From: Halegenticoccus soli
Lineage (GTDB): Archaea; Halobacteriota; Halobacteria; Halobacteriales; Haloferacaceae
NCBI RefSeq assembly: GCF_002844195.1
Contig: NZ_PEND01000004.1
Location: 248,001-312,000 of the forward strand
DNA length: 64,000 nt
Direction of reading: 5' to 3'
Shown here: in pieces, positions 17,074 to 25,638 of the stretch
How positions within the stretch are numbered: position 1 is the stretch's first letter
Layout of the letters: every line of letters begins with the position of its first letter
The notes under the pieces: generated by a model
Database searches by the model: none
What the model saw: the letters and a program-made list of their open reading frames with translations, nothing else
What the model was told of the DNA's origin: nothing
Program-made: the position numbers and the translations under genes

Positions 17074-18699
17074 TCAGCTTCTTCCCTCCCGTGTCCGACC
17101 GACGTCGACCGTGAGCCTCCGGCGGGCGAACGCGAGCGCGACCGCCGCCGCGACGGCGACGGCGGCGAGGAGACCGACGGGCAGCCGGGGCGTCCCGGCG
17201 TTCCAGTCCGACTCGAACACGCCCCGGTAGTACGCCGCCGCGTCCCGGCTTTCGAGCACCAGCGCGACCTCGCGGTTCTCGCGCACCGAGTGGTTGTTCC
17301 AGTTCGCGCTGCCGACCACGACCGTCCGGTCGTCGACGACGACGCCCTTCGCGTGGATCTTCTCGTACCGCCCCCGGGGCTCGGCGACGCGCGCGGACAG
17401 CGGCAGGTCGCGCCGCTCCGCGTGGGCGTTCAGGCCGTCGACGAGCGCGCGGTTCTCCTCGGCGACGTACCACGCCCCCGAGAGGAGGATCCGAACGCGG
17501 ACGCCCCGCTCAGCGGCCCGAACGCACGCCCGGAGGAAGGGGTGCGTGGGACTTCCGACGGTCGGCTGGATCACGTCGATCCGGTCGGTCGCCCCGTCGA
17601 GTTCGCGGACGATCCCCGCCTCCGCGTTTCCGGGCGCCGTCAGGATTCGCACGCGATCCACGCCCACGGGCTCGGGGTCGACCCGCGCGGGGTAACTCCC
17701 GTCGGCCGGCTCCGACGGGTGAAACGTTCGCCCCCGCCTGAACCCCTCCCACGGCGTCGAATCCCGCCACCCGGTGTCGGTTTCGAACACGCGAGCGAGT
17801 TCGGCGGCGACCTCGGGCGATCGGACGACTACGCCCCACCCGCGACTGCCGTTGCCGCCGGTGCCGGACGGCTTCCAGTTCTCGGTCAGCACGATCGCCC
17901 GGTCGTCGACGACCGCGTACTTCGCGTGGTGGAAGGCGTACCGCGCCCGCTCGCCCCCGACGACCTCGACCTCGACGCCAGCCGCGACGAGCCGGTCGAG
18001 CGCCGCCGCTTCCCGATCCGTCATCCCGCCGACGGGGGCGTCGTCGACGAGCACCCGGACGGCGACGCCGCGCCCCGCGGCCGCGGCGAGCTCGTCGGCG
18101 ATCCGACGCGAGGTGAAGGTGTAGCCCGCGAGCAGGATCCGCCGGTCGGCGCGCCGAAGCGCCGTCGCCGGGACCGAAGGGGCGTCCGGGAGGACGAACG
18201 CGCGGGCGGTCGCGGGGCCGGCGTCGAACACCGGCCGCGGACGGTACCCCAGCGGCCGCCACCGCGGCTCGCCGCCCCTGATCCATCGTTCGCCCTCCGG
18301 CGCGCGGGCGTAGGACACCGCGTCGACGACCTCCCCGTCGCGCAGGAGGCGCAGGTCGTCCCCGTCGTTCGCGAGGGCGACGCCGCCCGAAACTTCCACG
18401 ACGCGGTGCGGCCCGGTGGCCGACGCCGCGTCCGGGTCCGGGCTGAGCGCGACGCGGCCCGCGGTCCCGTTCGGGATCCGCGCGGTCGTCCCGTCGTCGA
18501 CGAGCGACCAGTTTCCGGCCGTCGGAAGGTCGACGACGACGAACTCGCCGCGGTCGCCGTCCGCGACGGGATTCGGGTAGAGCGCGACGATACGTCCCCC
18601 CCGCGGATCGGCCGGATCGGTCTCGTTTCCGACGGGATCGGCCGAAACCGTCGCCGTCAGCACGAGCAGGCAGGCGACGCAGGCGACGATGCGGGACAC
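17074..18699 (-). CDS. Secreted, membrane-anchored phospholipase D-like nuclease
   Basis: 541 residues from a GTG. A signal peptide (VSRIVACVACLLVLTATVSA) is followed by a lamin-tail-like beta domain (about 30-145) and two PLDc domains. HKD motif 1 is HHAKYAVVDDRAIVLTENW and motif 2 is IHAKGVVVDDRTVVVGSANW. A C-terminal helix (LPVGLLAAVAVAAAVALAF) and Arg-rich end would anchor it in the membrane with the catalytic part outside. CGTTTATCC (about 18726-18734) lies at TATA distance from this GTG, which decides the start; the open frame extends further but looks unlike protein. It may act on extracellular DNA or lipids. Confidence 0.85.
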   Translation of the reverse strand: MSRIVACVACLLVLTATVSADPVGNETDPADPRGGRIVALYPNPVADGDRGEFVVVDLPTAGNWSLVDDGTTARIPNGTAGRVALSPDPDAASATGPHRVVEVSGGVALANDGDDLRLLRDGEVVDAVSYARAPEGERWIRGGEPRWRPLGYRPRPVFDAGPATARAFVLPDAPSVPATALRRADRRILLAGYTFTSRRIADELAAAAGRGVAVRVLVDDAPVGGMTDREAAALDRLVAAGVEVEVVGGERARYAFHHAKYAVVDDRAIVLTENWKPSGTGGNGSRGWGVVVRSPEVAAELARVFETDTGWRDSTPWEGFRRGRTFHPSEPADGSYPARVDPEPVGVDRVRILTAPGNAEAGIVRELDGATDRIDVIQPTVGSPTHPFLRACVRAAERGVRVRILLSGAWYVAEENRALVDGLNAHAERRDLPLSARVAEPRGRYEKIHAKGVVVDDRTVVVGSANWNNHSVRENREVALVLESRDAAAYYRGVFESDWNAGTPRLPVGLLAAVAVAAAVALAFARRRLTVDVGRTREGRS

Positions 18700-18813
18700 G
18701 GGACGCGTTGGTCCCCTTCTCGGGGATAAACGTTCGGCTCGAAAATCACAACGATACGCCAACTCTCGAACAGGTGCGGTAAGTATAGGAGTGTCCGGGT
18801 GCCAGTGAGGTTG

Positions 18814-19437
18814 ATGAACGTTGCCCTCTTCGGTCCGTGCGGTCGGACGGGCCGCCGGGTTCTCTCGGAGCTCCTCGACGGCGGCCACGAGGTCACGGCG
18901 CTCACCCGGTCCCCGTCCGACTTGCCGGATCGCTCGCGCCTTCGAACGGTGCGCGGAGACGTTCGCGACGCGGCGCTGGTACGGGAGGCGGTTCGGGGTA
19001 ATCAGGCCGTCGTGAGTGCCCTCGACGACTCGCAGGCGGAATCCGACGGCGTTTCGGTTCTCTCGACCGGGACGGCGAACGTCGTCGACGGGATGCGGGC
19101 GACCGCCGTCGGCCGGCTCGTCGTCGTCGCCGGCGCGGAGATCCTCCAGTCGACCCCGGACGCCCTCCGAATCGACGATCCATACGCGCGGAGCTTTCAC
19201 CCGGAGCTCGCGGACGAGTACCGCGCCATCTACCACACGCTCCGCCAGTCGGGGCTCGCCTGGACCGCGGTCTGCGTCCCGTCGGTCACCGACGAGGACG
19301 CGAGAGGCGGCTACAGAACGGCGGTCGAGACGCTCCCCGCCGACGGGGCGCGCATCTCGACGGGCGATCTCGCGGCGTTCGTCGCCGACATCCTGGACGA
19401 CGGGTACGTCGGAAAACGGGTCGGAATTTCGTACTGA
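18814..19437 (+). CDS. NAD(P)H-binding atypical SDR family protein
   Basis: 207 residues. The nucleotide-binding motif is GPCGRTGRRVLSELL, a GxxGxxG variant of the NmrA/BVR-B-type atypical short-chain dehydrogenases, followed by LTRSPSDL and the VRGDVRDAALV strand. The C-terminal region (ISTGDLAAFVADIL) also fits. An ATG at 18814 is chosen because AAGTATA (18781-18787) sits at TATA distance; a GTG at 18799 would add five residues. It could be a flavin-reductase-like or redox-sensing protein. It is divergent from the phospholipase D-like gene. Confidence 0.82.
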   Translation: MNVALFGPCGRTGRRVLSELLDGGHEVTALTRSPSDLPDRSRLRTVRGDVRDAALVREAVRGNQAVVSALDDSQAESDGVSVLSTGTANVVDGMRATAVGRLVVVAGAEILQSTPDALRIDDPYARSFHPELADEYRAIYHTLRQSGLAWTAVCVPSVTDEDARGGYRTAVETLPADGARISTGDLAAFVADILDDGYVGKRVGISY

Positions 19438-19491
19438 ACGGGCGCTTCGGGCGCTCCGTGGCGGATCCGTCGCTTTTCCCCGCCTCTCCCG

Positions 19492-20859
19492 TCACGCGGT
19501 CTGTTCGACGCGCAGCGCCTCGGCGGCCTTCTCCGCCTCGGTCTGCACGAGGAACGTCCGGTCGTCGGCGTGCTCTGCGGCGGCCTCCAGCGCCTCCCTC
19601 GTGCCGATCTGCCGGAGCGCCCACGCAGCGCTGGCGCGGACGTTGGCGTTCTCGTCGTCCGAGAGCGCGTCCGAGAGGGGTTCGATCGCCCGCGTGTCGC
19701 CGATGAGTCCGAGCGCGCGGGCCGCGTGCGGGCGGACGTTGTCGTTCTCCATCACCAGCTTGTTCGCGAGCGCCTGGGTCGCCTCCTCGCTGCCGATCTC
19801 GCCGAGCGCCTTGAACGTCACCTTCTGGAGCGCGGGGTCCTTGTCGGTGTCCACGTATCCGAGGAGCGTTTCGACGGCGTCCTCGGCGGCCATCTTGCCG
19901 AGCGCCGTGATGGCAGCCTTGTCGCGCTTCTGCGCGCGCTGGTGCATCGCGTCGAACGCCCGCTGGTCGTTCATCCGGGTGATCGCTTCGAGGCAGTGTT
20001 CCTCCATGAACTCGGAGCCGAGCAGGTCGAGCGCGAGGAGGATCATCTCCACGTTCCCGCGCTTTTCGTGCTCCTTGAGCGCGCTCCACTCCGGCGGGAA
20101 GTCCTTGTAGTGGCCGAGCACGTCGTAGAAGCCCTCCGCCGCCAGCTTCTCCCGCACTTCGAGGTCGTCCCACTCCTGGGCGTCTTCGAGGTCGGCTTCG
20201 AGCCCCTCCGCGGCTTCGAGCAGTTCGGCGATCGTCTCGTCGTCCTCGTCGGGGTCGAGCGAGCTGTTCTCGACGGCCGCGGCGGCGTCGTCGAGAGTGT
20301 CCGTCAGCTCCTCTTCGTCGCGACCGTCGACGGAGAGGCTCGACCCGAGAATCCCGTTGACCGAGTCGGCGAACGCCTCGACGGCTTCGGCGATCTCCGT
20401 TTCGCCCCGCTCGGTCCAGCGCGTGTCTTCGATCTTCGACCGCGCGCCCTCGATCTTCTCGACCACGTCCGACGCGTACGGGCCGCGCTGTTCCTCCAGT
20501 CGGTCGCGGAGGTCCGAGAGCCGCGATTCGAGCTCCTCGCGCGGGTCCTCGGCGTCCTCCTCCTCGTCCTCGTCCGGTTCGGGGAGGTCGGCGGCTTCGA
20601 GGTCAGCCTCGACGAGATCCAGGCCCGCTTCGACCTCGTCGAGGTCGGCCTCGGTCTCGGCGGCTTCGAGGTCGGACTCGGCCTCGTCGAGCCGTTCGTC
20701 GAGGCTCTCGGCCGTGATCTCGGTCTCCGCTTCGGCCTCGGACTCAGACTCGGACTCCTCCGCCTCGGCGGCCGACTCCTCGCTCTCGCCTTCGACGTCC
20801 GACTCCTCTGTCGTCTCCTCGGGCTCCCCCGCGGGCGCGTCGTCGTCCCCGTTGCTCAT
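19492..20859 (-). CDS. HEAT-repeat protein with long acidic coiled-coil N-terminus
   Basis: 455 residues. The first 125 residues are extremely acidic (SEESAAEAEESESESEAEAE and similar) and strongly coiled-coil prone (DERLDEAESDLEAAE). A middle helical domain (about 125-265) leads into four or five HEAT/PBS-lyase-type repeats (about 300-440), such as VTFKALGEIGSEEATQALAN and HAARALGLIGDTRAIEPLSD. Proteins of this design are common haloarchaeal scaffolds whose partners are unknown. The ATG at 20859 begins the acidic region. No enzyme motif is visible. Confidence 0.85.
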   Translation of the reverse strand: MSNGDDDAPAGEPEETTEESDVEGESEESAAEAEESESESEAEAETEITAESLDERLDEAESDLEAAETEADLDEVEAGLDLVEADLEAADLPEPDEDEEEDAEDPREELESRLSDLRDRLEEQRGPYASDVVEKIEGARSKIEDTRWTERGETEIAEAVEAFADSVNGILGSSLSVDGRDEEELTDTLDDAAAAVENSSLDPDEDDETIAELLEAAEGLEADLEDAQEWDDLEVREKLAAEGFYDVLGHYKDFPPEWSALKEHEKRGNVEMILLALDLLGSEFMEEHCLEAITRMNDQRAFDAMHQRAQKRDKAAITALGKMAAEDAVETLLGYVDTDKDPALQKVTFKALGEIGSEEATQALANKLVMENDNVRPHAARALGLIGDTRAIEPLSDALSDDENANVRASAAWALRQIGTREALEAAAEHADDRTFLVQTEAEKAAEALRVEQTA

Positions 20860-21083
20860 GTGGCGGAACTCCGTCCGTGAGCGAAAAGAGCGTTTCCATT
20901 CACCCTCTCGGGGCGAGCAACGCGCGCGGGGCTCCGCGGTCCTCCGGCGACCCCGCCGCGCACCGACTCGACGCGCCCGGACGGGCGTTCGTCGACGCCT
21001 CCGGCGCGTCCGCCACCGGGCGTCGCTCCCCGTTGTAGCACCGTCCGCGTACACTCCGGGCCGTCCCCAGTTCGTCCCGCAGG

Positions 21084-21302
21084 TTAGTCGTGCTGGACCC
21101 GCCGCTGGCGGGTTTCGGACCCGCACGCGAGACAGACGGTGATCCGACTCGGCGAGCGGGCGTACTTCTCGTTCTGCGGGGCGACGTCCTCCCCGTCGGT
21201 CGTTCGCTCTATCGAGATCCGAACCTCGTGTCTGGTCTCCGTTTCGCACCTCTCACAGCGGCGCACTACCTCGTTCCTGCTCAGATCACGCTCCGACGTC
21301 AT
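21084..21302 (-). CDS. Small zinc beta-ribbon protein
   Basis: 72 residues with two CxxC pairs, VRRCERCETET and TVCLACGSETR, separated by about 40 residues of basic and acidic strands. This is a typical treble-strand zinc ribbon. Haloarchaea carry many such proteins, thought to act in nucleic-acid binding or protein contacts; the role here is unknown. The start MTSERDLSRNEVVRRC is the natural one. Confidence 0.75.
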   Translation of the reverse strand: MTSERDLSRNEVVRRCERCETETRHEVRISIERTTDGEDVAPQNEKYARSPSRITVCLACGSETRQRRVQHD

Positions 21303-21627
21303 GGTGGATCGTTCTGCGTGGTCGCTTCCCGTTGTCGGCTCGGCCCCGGCGGATCGCCGAAGAAACCCGCTCCGGCGTCCCTCGGGGGCCGTGCGTTACG
21401 CATTCGAAGGTCCCTTCGGCGGATGAAGATACGGACTTGATGGGACAAGCTATTCATGTGCGATCCAGCTCGTTTCCAGAGAGACTAACGCCGCCGATCG
21501 CGATAAGCGCGCTACGAGTGCGGGAGGAACACCACGCGTTTTCGGCGGGTTTTCGTCACCGACCGGACCGCCCGTCGCCGCACGGCGGAAGGTGAACACT
21601 TTTGCCGGCGCCGTGAAAGTTCAGCCC
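21303..21627. other. 325-base gap without recognised gene
   Basis: This stretch separates the zinc-ribbon gene and the plus-strand carbon-nitrogen hydrolase, so it must hold both promoters. Open frames across it have no protein-like character. An AT-richer patch (about 21425-21470) is the likeliest promoter area. Nothing else is seen. Confidence 0.5.
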
Positions 21628-22392
21628 ATGACGACGGTCGCCGTTCCGCAGCTTTCGGTCCGAGACCTGGAGCCGGAGGCGAACCTCGCGGCCATCGCCG
21701 ACCGGACGAACGCCCTCCCCGGCCGGGTCGACGTCGCCCTGTTTCCCGAGTACGCCTTCACGGGATTCGTCGCCGACGAGCGCGTCGAGAACGCGGCGCT
21801 GGACCGCGACGGTCCGGAGGTGGAGCGGCTGCGGGAGATCGCGGCGAGGAACGGCCTGGACGTGCTCGCCGGGTACGTCGAGCGGGGACGGGACGGCCTC
21901 TACAACGCCGCCGCGTACGTCCGCTCCGACGGGGCCGCGACGGTGTACCGGAAGCGCCACCTCTGGGGCGGCGAGCGCGAGGTGCTCCAACCGGGCGACG
22001 AGCGGGTGACGATCGAGACGCCGGTCGGCCGGACGGGGCTTCTCACCTGTTACGATCTGAACTTCGTCGGCGACAGCGCGTCGTTCGCCCGCGAGCGGAT
22101 CGACGCGCTGTTCGTCCTCGGCGCGTGGCCCGCGACCCACGCGGAGAACTGGCGGCTGTTGCTCCGCGCGCGGGCCCTCGACGGCGTGCGCTGGGTCGTC
22201 GGCGCGGGTCGAACCGGACGGCGGACCGTTCCCGACGCGCCCCGGACGGAGTACGCTGGTCGCTCGGCGGTCGTCCGGCCCGACGGGACGGTGTACGCGG
22301 CGCTGAACCGCGGCGAGCGGGACCTCGTCGTCGACGTCGATCGCGCGACGCTCGCCGAACACCGGTCCTTCATTCCCGTTCTCGACGGCTGA
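21628..22392 (+). CDS. Carbon-nitrogen hydrolase (nitrilase superfamily)
   Basis: 254 residues. The Glu-Lys-Cys triad is complete: Glu41 in LFPEYAFTG, Lys109 in YRKRHLWGG and Cys141 in LLTCYDLNF. The fold matches amidase/nitrilase-family enzymes that hydrolyse amides or carbamoyl groups. The ATG at 21628 (MTTVAVPQLSV) is preferred over an upstream ATG that would add twelve unlikely residues. The exact substrate (omega-amidase, N-carbamoyl or other) cannot be fixed. It stands as a single gene. Confidence 0.87.
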   Translation: MTTVAVPQLSVRDLEPEANLAAIADRTNALPGRVDVALFPEYAFTGFVADERVENAALDRDGPEVERLREIAARNGLDVLAGYVERGRDGLYNAAAYVRSDGAATVYRKRHLWGGEREVLQPGDERVTIETPVGRTGLLTCYDLNFVGDSASFARERIDALFVLGAWPATHAENWRLLLRARALDGVRWVVGAGRTGRRTVPDAPRTEYAGRSAVVRPDGTVYAALNRGERDLVVDVDRATLAEHRSFIPVLDG

Positions 22393-22572
22393 CTCCCCGT
22401 CGGCGGTTCGCGACCGCGCTCTCCGCACCGATCCGCTTCCCGCACGCACCGACCGCGGCCCCTCGTCCGACGGTCCGGATAAACTTCGGCTGGGGTTATT
22501 ATTCTCTGCGCGGTGTGTTAACACCCCGTAACCGGCCGAACGGATCCGGGCGGCCGATGAGGAAAGAAATTT

Positions 22573-22586
22573 TTAGGAAAACCAAA
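22573..22586 (+). promoter_or_regulatory. Candidate iron-regulator (DtxR/Idr-like) box upstream of dpsA
   Basis: TTAGGAAAACCAAA fits TTAGG-N4-CC-x-AA, a degenerate form of the DtxR-family palindrome. It lies in an AT-rich block about 22 bases upstream of the likely dpsA TATA element (CTTTAAG, about 22609-22615). A site upstream of the TATA box is more consistent with activation than repression. Two related sites occur 1 kb downstream (23555-23568 and 23581-23594). Confidence 0.5.
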
Positions 22587-22642
22587 AAAGGGTTTTTGTC
22601 GTGTGAATCTTTAAGTGGGTGGCGCGCGTACGTGTAGCCGTC

Positions 22643-23188
22643 ATGAGCACGCAGAAGACCGTCCGGCAGCCGGCCGACGAGATCGAAGAGAACTCCCTCC
22701 GGATCGGCAAGGACAAGGCGGAGCAGATCATCGACGCGCTGAACACGGACCTGGCGAACTCGTACGTCCTGTACCACCAGCTCAAGAAGCACCACTGGAC
22801 CGTCGAGGGCTCCGAGTTCCTCGACCTCCACGAGTTCCTCGAGGAGGCGTACGAGCACGCCGAGGAGGGCGCCGACGTGATCGCCGAGCGCGCTCAGGCG
22901 CTCGGCGGCGTCCCGGTTTCGGGCCCGTCGAACCTCGAAGAGCGCGCCACGGTCGAGTTCGAGGGCGAGGACGTCTACGACATCCGCACGGCGTTCGAGA
23001 ACGACCTCGAGATGTACGGCGAGATCATCGAGGGGATGCGCGAGCACATCCAGCTCGCCAACAACCTCGGCGACTACGCCACCGAGGAGATCCTGCGCGA
23101 GATCCTCGTTCACGTCGAAGAGGACGCCCACCACATCGAGCACTACCTCGAGGACGACACCCTCGTGCTCGAATCGGCGACGAAGTAA
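22643..23188 (+). CDS. dpsA: DNA-protecting ferritin-like protein DpsA
   Basis: 181 residues, a full-length haloarchaeal Dps. The ferroxidase region is visible in HQLKKHHWTVEG and LHEFLEEAYEHAEEGADVIAERAQALGG, and the C-terminal helix pair in LGDYATEEILREILVHVEEDAHHIEHYLEDD. Dps dodecamers oxidise and store iron with peroxide as oxidant and protect DNA. CTTTAAG about 30 bases before the ATG makes a nearly leaderless transcript. An iron-box-like sequence lies upstream, in line with the iron-dependent control known for haloarchaeal DpsA. Confidence 0.95.
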   Translation: MSTQKTVRQPADEIEENSLRIGKDKAEQIIDALNTDLANSYVLYHQLKKHHWTVEGSEFLDLHEFLEEAYEHAEEGADVIAERAQALGGVPVSGPSNLEERATVEFEGEDVYDIRTAFENDLEMYGEIIEGMREHIQLANNLGDYATEEILREILVHVEEDAHHIEHYLEDDTLVLESATK

Positions 23189-23381
23189 GCCGGACCCGCT
23201 CCGCTTTTCGCTTTTTTCGGACGCGCCCGCGCCGCGATACCCCGGGGAGCCGACGCCGTTCCGCGAGCGACCGGGGCGAGAAACTGATCGGCAACGGGGC
23301 CCCGTGAGACCCCTCTCGACGACGGCGGACCGGCCGGTCGCGCGTCCTCGGCGGAAGGGGGAGAGCGCGGAGAACTGTCCG

Positions 23382-23546
23382 TTACTGCACGAGGTCTACC
23401 GTGAGGTCGGTCGCGATCCACCCGTCGCTGTTCCCTTCTTCGGTGAAAACGGTCCGGTTCGGAGAGGTGCGACACGCTGAAACGCAGAATTCGGGTTCTC
23501 CCGGTTCGTCCGCGGAGTCCGCGTCGCGGGCGTCGGTGACTGCCAT
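23382..23546 (-). CDS. 54-residue cysteine-pair protein, probably iron-regulated
   Basis: A small gene of 54 codons: MAVTDARDADSADEPGEPE, then FCVSACRTSPNRTVF, and an end rich in strands (GWIATDLTVDLVQ). The CxxxC pair could bind metal. No family is recognised with confidence. Support comes from its promoter: CATATTTACC (about 23570-23579, read on this strand) is a good TATA element just upstream, flanked on both sides by DtxR-like palindromes. It lies between dpsA and a RecA-like gene. Confidence 0.65.
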   Translation of the reverse strand: MAVTDARDADSADEPGEPEFCVSACRTSPNRTVFTEEGNSDGWIATDLTVDLVQ

Positions 23547-23554
23547 GGACGGAG

Positions 23555-23568
23555 TTAGGCGAGCCTAA
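23555..23568 (-). promoter_or_regulatory. Perfect DtxR/Idr-like palindrome over the start of the 54-residue gene
   Basis: TTAGGCGAGCCTAA is a perfect inverted repeat (TTAGGC/GCCTAA) matching the core of DtxR-family iron boxes. It lies 9-22 bases upstream of the start codon, between the TATA element and the probable transcription start, where a bound regulator would block transcription. Confidence 0.7.
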
Positions 23569-23580
23569 AGGTAAATATGT

Positions 23581-23594
23581 TTTGGTTGGCCTAA
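23581..23594 (-). promoter_or_regulatory. Second iron-box-like site upstream of the same promoter
   Basis: Read on the minus strand it is TTAGGCCAACCAAA, sharing TTAGG-N4-CC-x-AA with the dpsA site and the perfect palindrome. It begins 26 bases from the first box, so the two sites bracket the TATA element on nearly the same helix face. Confidence 0.5.
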
Positions 23595-23631
23595 ATCTCC
23601 GATCGCCGAACGGTTCGATCCGGGGGCGCCG

Positions 23632-24306
23632 TCACAGCGGCAGCCACCCGCTGCCGCAGTCGCGCTCCGGCAGGTACCACCGCTGCACCGGCGCGCCGTC
23701 CCGGACGCGGAGCTCGATGAGGGCGTCGAACGCCCGGCCGAGTCGGACGACGGCGGGATCGTCCGCCCTCGCGGGGAGGTGGTAGTGCGCCATGCCCGAG
23801 ACGGCCTTGACGCGGTTCGTCACGGCGGCGACGAGCCGGCGAACCGCCGGCTCCTCGTAGGTCGAAAGCAGCGGCGAGAGCGAGTCCAGACAGAGGCGGA
23901 GTTCGCCGGGACGCAGCGCTCCGGCTTCGGACTCGAAGCTCCCTATCTCGTCGGAGACGATCGAGGCGAGGCGGCTGAGGCGCTCCGAGCGGACGGTTCG
24001 TCGGGGAACGGGTTCCGGGGCGCTCGGCGCGCTCGCGGCGTCCGGTCGGCGGGTCGCGGTCGCTCTCGACACCACGCGGACGGTCGAGGGCCCGATCGGT
24101 CCGTTACCGAGCCGCTCGTCGGTGGCCGCGTCGCCGGTGAACACGAACAGCCGCCGCCGCGGTCCGACCGTCGCGTCGCCGAGCAGCCGTCGCGCCGCCG
24201 CGCGCCGCGCCTCCGACGACGGCGTGCCCACGACCAGGATGCCGCAGCCCCGGCGCTTCAGTTCGGCGAGCGACCGGGCGAACTCGTCCTCTTCGCTGCG
24301 CCTCAT
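23632..24306 (-). CDS. RecA/KaiC-like fold protein (haloarchaeal DUF7504-type)
   Basis: 224 residues. The order of strands resembles the KaiC/RecA-fold proteins that haloarchaea encode near sensor proteins: GCGILVVGTPSSEARRAAARRLLG at the nucleotide-site position, LRLCLDSLSPLLSTYEEPAVRRLV in the Walker B region, and GMAHYHLPARADDPAVVRLGRAFD after it. The usual GxxxxGKT is missing (GTPSSEARRA), so ATP binding is doubtful. AT-rich DNA upstream (ACTTATTATGTAA, about 24338-24350) gives a clear promoter. The role may be signalling, but this is inference. Confidence 0.7.
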   Translation of the reverse strand: MRRSEEDEFARSLAELKRRGCGILVVGTPSSEARRAAARRLLGDATVGPRRRLFVFTGDAATDERLGNGPIGPSTVRVVSRATATRRPDAASAPSAPEPVPRRTVRSERLSRLASIVSDEIGSFESEAGALRPGELRLCLDSLSPLLSTYEEPAVRRLVAAVTNRVKAVSGMAHYHLPARADDPAVVRLGRAFDALIELRVRDGAPVQRWYLPERDCGSGWLPL

Positions 24307-24430
24307 TTCCCTTCGTTCAAAGTATTCGAAGCATTACATAATAAGTTTACCGGGCGGAATTCAGGGTGGGTAGAGGCAAGGGACGGCCCGAGTCAACAGC
24401 GGTTTCACGGGCGCTTTCGTATCGACGCCG

Positions 24431-25513
24431 ATGACAGACTCGCTGTTCAGTCGCTTCTCGCTCCGCGGAACGACGATCGCGAACCGGGTGATGGTCTCGC
24501 CGATGTGTCAGTACTCGGCGCCCGACGGCGTCGCCACCGACTGGCACCTGGTCCACCTCGGGAGCCGCGCGGTCGGGGGCGCGGGGATCGTCATGACCGA
24601 GGCGACGGCGGTCGAACCCCGCGGACGGATTTCGCCGCAGGACCTCGGGATCTGGAACCACGAGCTGGCCGACGCGCTCGCGCCGATCGCGGCGTTCATC
24701 CGTTCGCAGGGGAGCGTCCCGGCGATCCAACTCGCCCACGCCGGTCGAAAGGCCAGCAAGTCGCGGCCCTGGGAGGGGAGCCGTCCGGTGTCCCCCGACG
24801 ACGGCGGCTGGGACGTGATCGCCCCGAGCGACGATCCCTGGCCCTACGAGGGCGAGCCGCCCCGAACGAGCGCGATGACGGCGGACGACGTCGACGACGT
24901 GATCGACGCGTTCGCGCGGGCGGCGGAGCGGGCGCTCGAAGCCGGATTCGAGATCGCGGAGGTCCACGCCGCCCACGGCTACCTCCTGCACGAGTTCCTC
25001 TCCCCGGTCACGAACCGCCGGGATGACGCGTACGGCGGGAGCTTCGAGAACCGGACGCGCCTCACGCGCGAGGTGACGGCCGCGGTCCGCGCCGTCTGGC
25101 CGGACGACAGGCCCGTGTTCGTCCGCATCTCCGCGACCGACTGGCTGCCAGACCGCGACTCGTGGGACCTCGACCAGTCGATCCGCCTCGCGCCGCTGCT
25201 CGCGGAAGCGGGCGCAGACCTGATCGACGTGAGCGCGGGCGGCGTTCACCCCGATCAGCGGGTCCCCGACCCCGGACCCGGCTATCAGATCCCCTACGCC
25301 GAGGCGATCAGGGAGGAGACGGACCTCGCCGTCGGCGCGGTCGGCGGCATCACGACGCCCCGGCAGGCGGATCAGCTGATCCGGAACGGCCGGGCCGACC
25401 TCGCGATCGTCGGCCGCGAGCACCTCCGCGACCCGTACTTCGCGCTGCACGCCGCCGGGGAACTCGGCGCGGACGCCGAGTGGCCGGTGCAGTACCGGCG
25501 CGCGGTCGACTGA
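24431..25513 (+). CDS. NADH:flavin oxidoreductase, Old Yellow Enzyme family (YqjM-like)
   Basis: 360 residues. The YqjM-type active-site cysteine and tyrosine are in MVSPMCQYSAPDG, the substrate-binding pair in EVHAAHGYLLHEFLSP, and FMN-binding segments in QLAHAGRKAS, VGGITTPRQAD and IVGREHLRDPYFA. These enzymes reduce activated C=C bonds with FMN and NAD(P)H. Full length, with no signal peptide. It is a single gene, with unknown physiological substrate. Confidence 0.92.
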   Translation: MTDSLFSRFSLRGTTIANRVMVSPMCQYSAPDGVATDWHLVHLGSRAVGGAGIVMTEATAVEPRGRISPQDLGIWNHELADALAPIAAFIRSQGSVPAIQLAHAGRKASKSRPWEGSRPVSPDDGGWDVIAPSDDPWPYEGEPPRTSAMTADDVDDVIDAFARAAERALEAGFEIAEVHAAHGYLLHEFLSPVTNRRDDAYGGSFENRTRLTREVTAAVRAVWPDDRPVFVRISATDWLPDRDSWDLDQSIRLAPLLAEAGADLIDVSAGGVHPDQRVPDPGPGYQIPYAEAIREETDLAVGAVGGITTPRQADQLIRNGRADLAIVGREHLRDPYFALHAAGELGADAEWPVQYRRAVD

Positions 25514-25638
25514 TCGGGTCAGCGCCGGTCCGTGCGGAGCCGCGCCCGTCCGCGCCACGCCCGTCCGCGCCACGCCCGTCGCGCCACGCCCATCCGCGCC
25601 GGTCCAACGCTTAAGCGGCGGCGACGCCAACGGCACGT

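Noticed and set aside
18700-19236. N-terminal extension of the phospholipase D-like protein
   Set aside because: It would run through the promoter and antisense to the SDR gene; the GTG at 18699 begins a good signal peptide.
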